A DNA stretch of 34,556 nt from Candidatus Desulfosporosinus nitrosoreducens (GCF_030954495.1 NZ_JAVHUW010000042.1:1-34556); one strand, 5' to 3'; shown: positions 1 to 8,230, counted from the first letter of the stretch. The notes: generated from the sequence alone by a model not told the origin. Numbers and translations are program-made.

Positions 1-13
1 GGGATCTCAGAGA

Positions 14-130
<117 letters not shown>

Positions 131-137
131 AAGAAGC

Positions 138-168
138 AAAAAGGACTACCATAAGGTAGTCCTTTTTG
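138..168 (+). terminator. rRNA operon terminator
   Basis: A perfect hairpin, AAGGACTACC / GGTAGTCCTT with loop ATAA, is followed by a T run (163-167). It lies directly after the 5S gene and should end the rRNA operon. A similar ACTACC-ATTA-GGTAGT hairpin occurs at 1022-1037. Confidence 0.9.
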
Positions 169-558
169 TGTATTTATAAAGCAAGTAGAGCGAATCCAGA
201 GTAAAAAGAAGTATGTGATTAATGGTTTATACCAGATTCAACATGTGAATTCTTATCATAGAAGGATTGAGACATTTATAAATAGGCGTTAATTCCTGAA
301 TAACAATTGGGTATCGTTGCTAGAGTGTATTCATACAGAGATATAATATATTTTTATTTAGAAATGAAGTGTTAAAACAGGAATTCCCAACTCCTTATGG
401 TATAATATGTAATCAATAAATATAAAGCTATGATGCATTCGTAACATATTTTGTCTCAAATGAGTTTGCGATTAAGAAAAAGAACCAATTAAGAAAAGGA
501 ACTTGGTTGTATAAATATGTTTCGTAGCCAACATATTGTGAAGTTGAGGTGAAATATC
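169..558. other. Intergenic region with promoter-like boxes
   Basis: No credible gene is seen in this AT-rich stretch. It contains a TATAAT box at 342-347 and an extended -10 box at 398-406 (TG, one base, TATAAT). The latter could start transcription near 413 and give a leader of about 145 nt before the small gene at 559. No good -35 box accompanies either. Confidence 0.4.
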
Positions 559-786
559 GTGGAATGCCCATATTGTCATCAGAAGATGGAAAAAGGAGTA
601 ATATATGGACACAGATCCGCATTAAAATGGATTGAAGAATCAAGAGATAAAGGTCCGTTCATAAGCCAATTCCAAAAAGGTATAAAGTTAACAGACGCTT
701 GGGACTTAAATGAATTGGAAACTTATTATTGTAGAGATTGCCAAAAGATGATCATAGATGTTGATATTAAAAGTAACATTATTTGA
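559..786 (+). CDS. Small zinc-ribbon protein, PF20097/DUF6487-like
   Basis: This 75-residue protein starts at GTG, with a TTGAGGTGA Shine-Dalgarno site at 544-552. Two CxxC pairs, CPYC at residues 3-6 and CRDC near residue 58, frame the protein and should bind one zinc. The pattern of an N-terminal CPYCHQKMEKG and a C-terminal YYCRDCQKMIID matches a widespread family of short zinc-ribbon proteins of unknown function. No partner gene is close: it stands alone between the rRNA operon and a hairpin at 884-918. The family call is from memory of the pattern, and the function is unknown. Confidence 0.75.
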   Translation: MECPYCHQKMEKGVIYGHRSALKWIEESRDKGPFISQFQKGIKLTDAWDLNELETYYCRDCQKMIIDVDIKSNII

Positions 787-883
787 GATATTTATTCCTA
801 TAATTGAAAGATTACAATTCGCAACATTCTTAAAATGTGCAGAAAAAGGTATAAGCAAAAGAGATATTCAATACGGACTAAAA

Positions 884-918
884 AAGATGAAGATCGCAAA
901 AAAAATGGTCTTCATCTT
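884..918 (+). terminator. Possible terminator after the zinc-ribbon gene
   Basis: AAGATGAAGATC (884-895) pairs with GGTCTTCATCTT (907-918) over 12 bp with one G-T pair. The downstream tract (TGATTTTC) is only partly T-rich, so termination may be weak. Confidence 0.45.
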
Positions 919-998
919 TGATTTTCTGGATGATTTCTAAATACTGTGCTTACTTATGATAAAATCAATGCAAAATTAAATGCGATTCTCTGTTTTGA

Positions 999-1043
999 AC
1001 TACCTAACGGAACTCGTTGGAACTACCATTAGGTAGTCTTTTT
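999..1043 (+). terminator. Terminator-like element with two alternative stems
   Basis: GGTAGT (1032-1037) followed by CTTTTTG can pair with ACTACC at 1022-1027 (loop ATTA), or, as a longer 9-bp stem, with ACTACCTAA at 999-1007. The inner hairpin nearly copies the rRNA terminator at 138-168. There is no gene immediately before it except the zinc-ribbon gene, which ends 210 bp upstream. Confidence 0.6.
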
Positions 1044-1321
1044 GCGTTGGGAGAAAAGATCTCGAAACGCATTGCTGGAGTTTGCCTCACGAAAGGCAAT
1101 AAATATTTCAACAAAAGGTGTCGTTTACACGACAATATTAATGTCGTTAAGATAACATCTTTTTGGTCACTTGTCAGACATCTATAAGCGTTATAAATTT
1201 GTCATAATATACACAAGGTCTTATTCTAATTTTAAAGAGAGAAGGGTGTTGTCAATGTAAAAAATGTTAAACAAGCATATAAAAGTTATGGGAAGAAAAA
1301 ATAATAAGTGAGGAATTAGTT
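1044..1321. promoter_or_regulatory. Leader/promoter region with TGTCGT dyad
   Basis: TGTCGT-TTAC-ACGACA (1119-1134) is a perfect 6-bp dyad, with a further TGTCGTTAA at 1142-1150. Promoter-like boxes follow (TTGTCA 1171-1176, TATAAA 1192-1197, spacing short at 15). A Shine-Dalgarno-like AGAAGGGTG precedes a mini-frame that ends in ATG-TAA near 1255. This is a plausible operator for the 1322-3594 genes; the regulator is unknown. Confidence 0.4.
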
Positions 1322-1729
1322 ATGCTGGCTGGGTTTGAAATTATTGATAAAATATTACATCCTCACCGTAAAAAACAGGAAAATATAATGTCCAAGATGA
1401 CCGAATACAGGGAATTAGCATCTTTAGCTTATGAAAATGATAATAAGGACATGTACACCTTATTGCAAAGGGAATTGAACGAGATGCTCTGTGAATACTT
1501 GACTTGGTCTTTTTTGGACGGAATTGGTTTTCTAATCCCCCACTTCTTTATCATGGGATTCATAAGTTTGTGGCTGCCCTACTTTACACTGCCATTTAAT
1601 TTACCCTTGATTGACAATCATGCTTATGTGATTGTCTGGTATCCGTTCGTAATGATTATGTATTATATTGGTCGCCGGTTGCTGCGCAGGTATACCGGCA
1701 ATGTTTCGGCTCATCCGGTAACTAGGTAA
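1322..1729 (+). CDS. Small membrane protein, function unknown
   Basis: The product has 135 residues. It starts at ATG with a GTGAGGA site about 8 nt upstream. The N-terminal 55 residues are charged and predicted helical, rich in Lys and Glu, and two hydrophobic segments follow at about 62-84 and 98-116, ending in a basic tail. It stands 30 bp before the TauE/SafE permease start, so the two are probably cotranscribed and may act together. The helical stretch followed by membrane segments recalls DUF106/EMC3-type proteins only weakly, and I would not assign it there. I do not recognise the family. Confidence 0.65.
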   Translation: MLAGFEIIDKILHPHRKKQENIMSKMTEYRELASLAYENDNKDMYTLLQRELNEMLCEYLTWSFLDGIGFLIPHFFIMGFISLWLPYFTLPFNLPLIDNHAYVIVWYPFVMIMYYIGRRLLRRYTGNVSAHPVTR

Positions 1730-1759
1730 ACCGGATTAGATTTTTTGGAGGTGCATAAA

Positions 1760-2716
1760 ATGTTCTTTCATATTGCGGGTGTTACAGTTAATCCTATCGT
1801 TGTTATTATTTGGATGGCATTTGTCGGGTTTGTGTTTTCGTCTATCGGAGCAGCCGGCGGGATTCTGGCCGGCGTAGGACACATTACCATCTTCGGGATG
1901 AAAAAAGCCAATGTTATTAAACCCATGAACCAGATTCTCACCGTGGTCAGCCCAATCATGTCTTCTCCCTTATATTTAAAAGAAAAACGTCTTGTCGTTC
2001 CGGCGGCTATAAGTTTGGGTATAGGCGGTATCGTCGGTGCGCTGCTCGGTTCCTGGCTTTCCCACACTTATCTTAAAGAAATGACCTCGTATCAATGGTT
2101 CTTCGGTATAATTACCTTTGTTATCGCCGCTCGTCTGTGGTATGAAATGACCCCTGGATTCCGAGAAAAACAACAAAAAGTAAAAAAAGCAACGAAAGTA
2201 TTTGAAGATAAAGTTAAAGAACTGAAAGCTTCCGGAAAACTTAATGAGATCAAAGAAATCGGCGTTAATTTCACTGAAATGGGCATTAAAAATACCTTTA
2301 CGTTTGCCGGTGAAACATTCAAATATAATACCCTTGCGCCATTCTTAGCCGGAGTTATTGTCGCCATTATCTCAGCGGCACTCGGTGTCGGCGGCGGTTT
2401 CTTGCTCGTGCCGTTCCTGAGCAGTGTGCTTGGCTTTCCAATGTTCATCGTCGCAGGTACTTCAGGCTTGTCGATCATAATTTCTTCTTTGACAAGTATC
2501 AGTAACTACCTCCGCATGGGAAGTCAGCTGGATTTGCCGTTGGTCGGTTTTGAACTGATTGGAGTTTTAGTTGGCTCTTACCTTGGACCTATCCTTTCCA
2601 AATATATTAAAGGTGTCTATCTGAAAGGCTTTTTGGCAGTGGTTCTCACCTACATTGGAATTGGCTATGTATTTGGCCCGATAATCCAGCATGCTACTGG
2701 AATAAGAATTATCTAA
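1760..2716 (+). CDS. TauE/SafE family sulfite exporter-like permease
   Basis: This is a polytopic protein of 318 residues. The glycine-rich N-terminal repeat (FVGFVFSSIGAAGGILAGVGH) and a second related repeat near the middle (ISAALGVGGGFLLVPFL) are the paired half-motifs of the TauE/SafE family, which exports sulfite, sulfoacetate or other small organic anions. About 8 membrane segments are visible, with a charged cytoplasmic loop rich in Lys and Glu between the halves. An in-frame TTG lies 15 bp earlier, but the GGAGGTG site (1747-1753) fits ATG 1760 with 6-nt spacing. The C-terminal codons sit in a 15-bp tandem duplication. The substrate is unknown; the DUF169 neighbour offers no clear hint. 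Confidence 0.85.
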   Translation: MFFHIAGVTVNPIVVIIWMAFVGFVFSSIGAAGGILAGVGHITIFGMKKANVIKPMNQILTVVSPIMSSPLYLKEKRLVVPAAISLGIGGIVGALLGSWLSHTYLKEMTSYQWFFGIITFVIAARLWYEMTPGFREKQQKVKKATKVFEDKVKELKASGKLNEIKEIGVNFTEMGIKNTFTFAGETFKYNTLAPFLAGVIVAIISAALGVGGGFLLVPFLSSVLGFPMFIVAGTSGLSIIISSLTSISNYLRMGSQLDLPLVGFELIGVLVGSYLGPILSKYIKGVYLKGFLAVVLTYIGIGYVFGPIIQHATGIRII

Positions 2717-2730
2717 ATAAGAATTATCTA
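2701..2730. repeat. 15-bp tandem duplication across a stop codon
   Basis: AATAAGAATTATCTA occurs twice back to back (2701-2715, 2716-2730). The first copy encodes the last residues of the permease, and its TAA stop is formed at the junction. Confidence 0.9.
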
Positions 2731-2808
2731 ATACTAACCTAATTAAGTAAATCATGAGATTAGATGCAGATAAGCTTCTGCTTCTAGTTTTGAAAGGAGA
2801 AGTTTGAA

Positions 2809-3594
2809 GTGTTTAATCCGAATACGAACATGACATACCCAGAAGCCCAGGAGCTCTTCGAGCGTTTGTTGAAACTGGATTATCATCCTGTAGCAATTAA
2901 GTTTTTTAAATCGGAGGAAGAGGCCGCAAAATATCCGGCCGAAAAAAAAGCAGCTGCCAAAATGACGTTTTGTCAGTTTACAGCAGCCTCACGTATGGCC
3001 AATTATGTTTTGAAAGGTAACGACAGTAATATTCTATGTGAAAATTGCCTGACCAGTTTCGGCTATACTGAACCTTCGGATGAAGAAGCCAAAGGCCATT
3101 TTAAATATGTGATCGATGACGAATATGCCAAAGAGGTGATGGCCAGCAAGCCACGCCTGTCGATGGGGGAACTGAAGGTATTTATGACCGCCCCGTTGGC
3201 CAAAACTCCGGTTGAACCCGATGTCGTTATGTTTGTCTGCAATCCGCTGCAAGCGTATCATATCTTGAATGATTTCGTGGGTGCTTTTCATGTCCATCCG
3301 CTCCAGTTCAATTATACTGTAAATTCCGCCGTCTGCGGAGGTGCCGTTTGGTCCTATATGAATCATAAACCCAATATGAACACGATGTGTTCCGGAAGTT
3401 ATACCTCCGGAAAAACTGAAAAAGGTGAAGTAAACGTCTTTATCCCAGGCGACCAGATACTTGATGTGGCACGTCAATTAGCTCACCGCACAGAAGTAAT
3501 GGGCGGCGCGTCCTTCCCCTATAACGGCACCGAATGGCCTGGACTCGATGCTTGTAAAAAATGTCCGATGATACGCTTTAAAGATGCCGAATAG
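2809..3594 (+). CDS. DUF169 family protein
   Basis: The product has 261 residues and starts at GTG with a GAAAGGAG site upstream. The sequence fits the DUF169 family: an N-terminal YHPVAIKFF segment, a cysteine-containing middle (FCQF, CENC), the VVMFVCNPLQAYHI segment, a CGGAVWSYMN block, and a C-terminal CKKCPM. Several conserved Cys suggest metal or cofactor binding, but the biochemical role is not established. It has no signal peptide and is probably cytoplasmic. It follows the TauE/SafE gene by 92 bp and is closed by a strong terminator, so it is the likely end of the 1322-3594 unit. The stop codon is TAG, noteworthy in a genome that decodes amber. Confidence 0.85.
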   Translation: MFNPNTNMTYPEAQELFERLLKLDYHPVAIKFFKSEEEAAKYPAEKKAAAKMTFCQFTAASRMANYVLKGNDSNILCENCLTSFGYTEPSDEEAKGHFKYVIDDEYAKEVMASKPRLSMGELKVFMTAPLAKTPVEPDVVMFVCNPLQAYHILNDFVGAFHVHPLQFNYTVNSAVCGGAVWSYMNHKPNMNTMCSGSYTSGKTEKGEVNVFIPGDQILDVARQLAHRTEVMGGASFPYNGTEWPGLDACKKCPMIRFKDAE

Positions 3595-3621
3595 GGCGAA
3601 AGCCAAAAGAAGCGAGTAACA

Positions 3622-3660
3622 ACCGGAAGACTATCGTTGAGATAGTCTTTCGGTATTTTT
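3622..3660 (+). terminator. Rho-independent terminator
   Basis: ACCGGAAGACTATC (3622-3635) pairs with GATAGTCTTTCGGT (3641-3654), loop GTTGA, followed by ATTTTT. Confidence 0.9.
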
Positions 3661-3826
3661 ATGCGCGAAAAAAGTGAAAGCATGAACGTAGGGGATATTT
3701 TTAATTTATCGTATCTTAACTCTAATCTAATCTGAGCTGAATGAACGCTTAAGTTTGGTAAAAGTCTCTCAGTGCCAATATGCTTATAGAATTTTTAGCA
3801 AATAGAATTGAGACTTAGACTCTTTG

Positions 3827-3880
3827 TTCATGAGAAATTCATAACTTTTTCATGAGAAGATCGTAAGCGGAGGTTACACT
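3827..3880 (+). promoter_or_regulatory. Promoter with triple TTCAT repeat at 11-bp pitch
   Basis: TTCAT occurs at 3827, 3838 and 3849, exactly 11 bp apart; the first and third continue as TTCATGAGAA. A TACACT -10-like box lies at 3875-3880. Direct repeats at 11-bp pitch next to the -35 region are typical of OmpR/PhoB-type response-regulator sites. The rest of 3661-3949 shows nothing else clear. Confidence 0.45.
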
Positions 3881-3949
3881 AAAGGCATAGAAAATTACCC
3901 GGCTAAATGCAGCAAGCCAAAGAAAAATTAAAATTAGGGGGAATATTAA

Positions 3950-4387
3950 ATGAAAAAACTCAGCAAGAAAATCGTGGCAATCATAGGAACAACAGCCATG
4001 GCAATAAGCCTTATGGCTTTACCTGTTTTAGCGGGAACGGCTCCGGGTCAAGGCAATGGATGGGTGAATCAAATGCAGAGTTTCATGCAGCAAACCTTTT
4101 CACCGGGCCAACACCAAACGTTAATGAACTCGCCGGCTATGCAAAATATCCATAATTCAGCAGCAATGCAGCAAGCCATGCAAACGGGGGATGTTGAAAC
4201 CATGCAAGATCTCATGAATTCCGATACTAATCTTAAAGCCTACATGGGAGAAGAAAACCTGAATAAAATGAACCAATTTATGAGTCAATTTGGAGGAAAG
4301 ACGATAAAGGGAAGCAGTAATTCCGGTTCTAAAAGTACAATGATGAATGGTACAACGAGTACCGGAAATAGCATGATGAATTTCTAA
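3950..4387 (+). CDS. Secreted Met-rich protein, possibly metal-binding
   Basis: This is a 145-residue protein with an N-terminal signal peptide (KKLSKK, a hydrophobic core, then LPVLAG; cleavage near residue 28). The mature part is rich in Met, Gln, Asn and Ser, with repeated MQ, MN and QQ motifs and a tail ending SMMNF. There are no Cys in the mature region. Methionine-rich secreted proteins often bind Cu(I) or Ag(I); that role is an inference here, supported by the convergent locus encoding another Met/Asp-rich exported protein and a membrane polyferredoxin. AGGGGGAA about 7 nt before the ATG is the ribosome binding site. Confidence 0.75.
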   Translation: MKKLSKKIVAIIGTTAMAISLMALPVLAGTAPGQGNGWVNQMQSFMQQTFSPGQHQTLMNSPAMQNIHNSAAMQQAMQTGDVETMQDLMNSDTNLKAYMGEENLNKMNQFMSQFGGKTIKGSSNSGSKSTMMNGTTSTGNSMMNF

Positions 4388-4414
4388 ATTTTAGCCGATG
4401 GTCTGAATACTACA

Positions 4415-4453
4415 TACAAAAAGTGCTGAGAATTGTTCTTAGCACTTTTTGTA
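4415..4453. terminator. Bidirectional terminator
   Basis: TACAAAAAGTGCTGAG (4415-4430) pairs with CTTAGCACTTTTTGTA (4438-4453). A/T-rich flanks on both sides let it serve both the + gene ending at 4387 and the - gene ending at 4517. Confidence 0.85.
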
Positions 4454-4516
4454 TTATTGTTTGCCGGTAAGCAGCGGTCATGATCCGGACCAGGAGGCAG
4501 GCAAGTAACTATGAAA

Positions 4517-5869
4517 CTACATACGCATGCTCATTCTTACCGTAAAGGTGAGAAAGTTTAATACACCAAAGAGCAAAATGACGGCAAGATAAGGCAGAGA
4601 AACAGCAAGTGCTTTGCTTAAACCATAATTCGTCCTAGCAATGCGATAGGCAGTGTAGAGGGAGCCGAGAGTTCCGGCAATCACTAAGAAGTATTGCATA
4701 ACTTGGATGATTGGGTCGGAAACAAAAGAAGACGACCCTTCAAGATGCACCCCGAACAATCCCATAAACGTATAGTAGGTGTCTTTTCCTTCCGCTAGAA
4801 GATGGAAGAGGTTATGAGCCATATGAGAAGCCAGGTCGAGGGGAATGACTGCGTAGCCAAAACGAGCAAAGGCATTGCGCAGTGTCTCGCCGGTAAAGCG
4901 TTTAGAAATGGCGGTTGCTGCAAAAAGAAGTGAGACAGGAGTGGCCATGGCGATTAGAAAGAGAATCGTAAAGGCGATATCCTGATTAGCAATACCCAAA
5001 GTTTGTTCTGTCCATTTAAGGAAGGAGGGATAAAAGTCTAACATTGTAATGTTTTGAACAAAAACAATCCCAACGATGACAATGGCTAAGAAAGATTCTT
5101 CAAAATGTGCTCTGGTCATGGACCAAAACTCGCTGGTTGGTTTACGGGGGGTCAGACGGATCGAATCATGGGGGCAATTTTTAATGCAGTTTCCGCAGAG
5201 ATTACAATTGGCGTTGTTCTCCATAGCCATCGGAAATTCAAACATCGGACAGCCCGGCGCTTTGGAACCTCCTTTATAACAATCCCTCGTCTTACAGGTT
5301 TTGCAGGTGTCTTTGTCGGCCCGCAGTTCCAGCATGCCGGATCTGGAGTAGTTGCCGGACAAACTGCCGAGGAAACATAGGTAACGGCACCAAGTACGGC
5401 GTTCGAACAGCAAGGCGCTGACCATGACACCGCCTAGAATCAGCAATAAGAGGGTTCCTGATCCCCGTGGAGATTCGACAATTCCCCAAATGTGATCGGA
5501 CCAGGTAATCAAAATAAAGGTTATATCAATGATCCAAAGGCCGTACTTGCGGATGAATTTTGGTACTTTCAGATTTGCTCCAAATAATTTTTGTGTCAAA
5601 TCGCTAACCCAGGCAAATGGGCAAATTCCGCACCAAAACCGGCCAAGCAAAAAGAAGAAAAAAGGAATAAGTGGCCACCAAAGAACCCAAGTGGCGGCAG
5701 AACCAAAGTTTACCCCGACATTTGTGGGGCCTGCCAGGGTTTCGACCATAATCACCCCAAATACTAAAACAGTGATCCACTGGAAAATTCTTGGGTAGAA
5801 AGGACTTTGCAAAAAACGTTTAAGCACGGAGTAATTAAGGAAGTTTATGGGTCGCTTTTTAGAATCCAT
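4517..5869 (-). CDS. Membrane polyferredoxin, NapH/CcoG-like 4Fe-4S protein
   Basis: This is a 450-residue membrane protein. The order is: hydrophobic N-terminus; WCGICPF and WCRYLCFLG motifs at membrane ends, the paired CxxCP/CxxxCP signature of the NapH/NosR/CcoG group; then a soluble part with CKTCKTRDC...CP and CNLCGNCIKNCP, which can bind [4Fe-4S] clusters; then about five C-terminal membrane segments not present in simple NapH. Members of this group move electrons across or along the membrane, for example to periplasmic reductases or for metal reduction. It lies 19 bp after the YtkA-like gene and is surely cotranscribed with it. Copper reduction by analogy with CcoG is a guess. The stop codon is TAG. 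Confidence 0.85.
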   Translation of the reverse strand: MDSKKRPINFLNYSVLKRFLQSPFYPRIFQWITVLVFGVIMVETLAGPTNVGVNFGSAATWVLWWPLIPFFFFLLGRFWCGICPFAWVSDLTQKLFGANLKVPKFIRKYGLWIIDITFILITWSDHIWGIVESPRGSGTLLLLILGGVMVSALLFERRTWCRYLCFLGSLSGNYSRSGMLELRADKDTCKTCKTRDCYKGGSKAPGCPMFEFPMAMENNANCNLCGNCIKNCPHDSIRLTPRKPTSEFWSMTRAHFEESFLAIVIVGIVFVQNITMLDFYPSFLKWTEQTLGIANQDIAFTILFLIAMATPVSLLFAATAISKRFTGETLRNAFARFGYAVIPLDLASHMAHNLFHLLAEGKDTYYTFMGLFGVHLEGSSSFVSDPIIQVMQYFLVIAGTLGSLYTAYRIARTNYGLSKALAVSLPYLAVILLFGVLNFLTFTVRMSMRM

Positions 5870-5888
5870 TTCAACGTCCTCGACTTTC

Positions 5889-6485
5889 TTAGTGTTTCTT
5901 TTTCCTTAAAAATGCGGCGAGTATTCCGGCAATCACCACGACCCCGGCTACACTTCCAATAAGAAGGAAATTAGGACCTGATTTAGCGACAGTTATTGGA
6001 AAATCAACAGTGGTGTCTCCGAGAGGTGAAGAAATGGTAACCTCTTGATTCCATTGGCCAGGTTGGTTGAAGGACATGCCTTCCATCATATACGTGCCCG
6101 GGTCCATGCTCATAGACCCCATGGAAGATTGTTCTTGCATGGCTGCTCCGCCTTGCTTATCCATGCTGGAAGACATATCCATGCCGGCCATGTTGTTGTC
6201 AGAGCCGTTCATGCCAGTGCTTCCGGTCATGGTTGGCGAGCTCATCATTACTTTTGCTCCGGTAATAGGTTTGCCCGTAGCCTTGTCTTTAATGGTTAGG
6301 GTAAATGTTGCCGGTTGATTGGCTACGAGGGTTTCGGGATTGGTTTGCAGTGCAACATGATACGGGCCTGCGTCTTGATCGAGTCCGCCGGATGCTGCCA
6401 GGGCATTGCCAGTAACTATGAGCATTAAAAGTAAGAGAGATAAGGAAAGAAAGGTCTTTTTAATTGGTTTTCTTAATACGTTCAT
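5889..6485 (-). CDS. Exported YtkA-like domain protein with Met/Asp-rich loop
   Basis: The product has about 198 residues. ATG at 6485 fits the GGAG site (spacing 7) better than the upstream in-frame GTG at 6491. It has a signal peptide, an Ig-like beta domain resembling YtkA/FixH-type folds (PYHVALQTNP, ATFTLTIKDKATGKPITGAKV), an inserted loop very rich in Met, Asp, Ser and Gly, then a C-terminal membrane helix and a basic KKKH tail, so it should be anchored outside the membrane. YtkA-like domains often sit beside copper or cytochrome oxidase genes, and the Met-rich loop would suit a soft metal. It is first in an operon with the polyferredoxin. Confidence 0.75.
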   Translation of the reverse strand: MNVLRKPIKKTFLSLSLLLLMLIVTGNALAASGGLDQDAGPYHVALQTNPETLVANQPATFTLTIKDKATGKPITGAKVMMSSPTMTGSTGMNGSDNNMAGMDMSSSMDKQGGAAMQEQSSMGSMSMDPGTYMMEGMSFNQPGQWNQEVTISSPLGDTTVDFPITVAKSGPNFLLIGSVAGVVVIAGILAAFLRKKKH

Positions 6486-6674
6486 AAACACACTCCTCTG
6501 AACTATTGTCGAACTTTATATACGCAAGAGTGATGCCAAGTACAATATTAAATAAACTTTTTTCTTTTCAGAGCCTGGATGTTGCTTAAATCAGCAATTC
6601 GAGCCTATTTGATCCGGAGAAACCACAATTATGCGATGGAAATTTGGGTTGGTTGTGGGCAGCTTTAAAGGCTT

Positions 6675-6718
6675 AATGTGTGGGATATGACACAGCATAC
6701 TGTGCCTTATCCCGCATT
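6675..6718. promoter_or_regulatory. Imperfect inverted repeat in divergent promoter region
   Basis: An imperfect dyad (TGGGATATGACACAG / CTGTGCCTTATCCC with loop CATA) lies between the divergent YtkA-like and NlpC/P60 genes. There is no T run, so an operator or an untypical terminator is equally possible. The remaining 6486-6881 shows a TTGACA box at 6817-6822 and repeated TTCATG words before 6882. Confidence 0.35.
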
Positions 6719-6881
6719 ACAAAAGAGCGCCAGTTCAAAAGCGAATTTAAATAAAATAGCAACTATTGTGTCAAATGGAGAATTAGTAAAGGCCTAAGTA
6801 AGAAATTCTAAATTTTTTGACAAGGATTTTAGCGGTTCATGGCGAACTCTTTATGAAAAGGTTTCATGAGGAGTTTGGTTC

Positions 6882-8066
6882 ATGAGAATAAGAAAGGGTT
6901 TACTCTTATATAAATCGGCAGTGATTAGTACAATTGGGGTTTTCCTATTGACAGCTTCAGTAATTCCAGTACGGGCAGATGATTTGCACGACCAGTTAAA
7001 TCAATCCCAACGACAGCTTGAGCAATTAAATGGCACCTTGAGTGATCAAAAAGATAAAGTGGCGACTGCTACGGCGCAAGTCTTAGGGTTAAAGCAATCT
7101 GTTCAAGCTTTGAACAGCAGTATCGCCCGGGAACAAACTTTATTAAATCAGGAACAAGGCCACCTCAAGGATTTGGAAGATCAACAGGCGAAATTGGAAG
7201 ATCAGCGTCAGGAGCATGTCAAGGCCTTAGGGCAATTCTTAAAAAACAATTATGAAGACGGTGTATCAACTTATATCGCAGTTTTATTAGATGCTACGAG
7301 TCTATCTGATTTTATTGACCGCGCGGACAAGATTCAGATGATTGTTGGAACTTACAGCAAGCTCCAGAATGATCTTGCCGCATTAAACAGTACTTTAGAC
7401 GATCAGAAAAAATTAATTAATCAAAAGAAAGCGACGATCCAGACAACCTTACAAGAAAAAACACAGACTCAGCAGTCTGTTCAGCAAGCGCTTGACAAGC
7501 AGCAGGTTATTCTTGCCCAGTTAAGCTCAGCGGAAAAGGAAACCCTTAATCAATCATTAAATACCAAGGCAAAGGTTAATCGGATTCAACAATTAATTCA
7601 GCAACAAGAGTTAGAAGCGGCTAATGCAGCTAAGGACAATGGAGCAATTGGACGGGGAGATTCTGGTGGAGTGAGCGGGACAGTCGCCATTTCCGGTGGA
7701 GCAAAACAGGTCTTAGGTTACGCTTCCCAATTTCTGGGCATTCCTTATGTTTGGGGGGGGACCACTCCTTCCCCGGGATTTGATTGTTCCGGGTATGTTC
7801 AATACGTCTACCGTCATTTTGGTATTTCCTTAAGTCGAACGTCTGAACAGCAATTTAATAACGGTGTGGCCGTTTCCCGCTCAAATCTGCAGCCAGGTGA
7901 TTTAGTATTCTTCCATACTTATGCCTCAGATGCTTCTCACGTTGGAATCTATGTCGGGAATAATACCATGATTAACTCCTCTAACGGCGGTGTTTCTTAC
8001 GATGATATGACAAACTCATATTGGTCGTCCCGCTACTTGGGCGCTCGACGTGTAATAGCTCAATAA
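6882..8066 (+). CDS. Secreted NlpC/P60 peptidoglycan endopeptidase with coiled coil
   Basis: The product has 394 residues: signal peptide about 1-32 (ending PVRADD), a long coiled coil about 35-245 rich in Gln, Leu and Lys as in CwlO/PcsB-type hydrolases, a Gly/Ser linker, and a C-terminal NlpC/P60 domain about 278-394. The catalytic Cys is C302 in FDCSGY, and the His is in ASHVGIYVG. The enzyme should cut D-Glu/diaminopimelate linkages in wall peptides, with the coiled coil controlling activity, as known for the family. The GAGGA site precedes the ATG. It appears monocistronic. Function in growth or division is inferred. Confidence 0.9.
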   Translation: MRIRKGLLLYKSAVISTIGVFLLTASVIPVRADDLHDQLNQSQRQLEQLNGTLSDQKDKVATATAQVLGLKQSVQALNSSIAREQTLLNQEQGHLKDLEDQQAKLEDQRQEHVKALGQFLKNNYEDGVSTYIAVLLDATSLSDFIDRADKIQMIVGTYSKLQNDLAALNSTLDDQKKLINQKKATIQTTLQEKTQTQQSVQQALDKQQVILAQLSSAEKETLNQSLNTKAKVNRIQQLIQQQELEAANAAKDNGAIGRGDSGGVSGTVAISGGAKQVLGYASQFLGIPYVWGGTTPSPGFDCSGYVQYVYRHFGISLSRTSEQQFNNGVAVSRSNLQPGDLVFFHTYASDASHVGIYVGNNTMINSSNGGVSYDDMTNSYWSSRYLGARRVIAQ

Positions 8067-8230
8067 GGTGAAAGCGCCTTGTAAATGGCAAGTTACGGAA
8101 GGGTATGACTTGTCGTTTATAAGGCGTACTTGTTTATAGCTGCTCTTCAATTTACTTGCCTCTAGGATCTCAAAGGTTTTTAACTTGCCAAGGAAACAGG
8201 TCAAATTGTTAATTCGGGAGGGAAAGGCAT

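Noticed and set aside
758..940. A 60-residue frame after the zinc-ribbon gene
   Set aside because: It overlaps the upstream gene, has no ribosome site, no recognisable family, and its end lies in a hairpin.
2092..2478. A 128-residue - strand frame within the permease gene
   Set aside because: Antisense to a well-supported gene and lacking a ribosome site or family features.
5105..5380. Long frames on the + strand inside the polyferredoxin gene
   Set aside because: They are shadows of the - strand gene, which has clear cysteine motifs.
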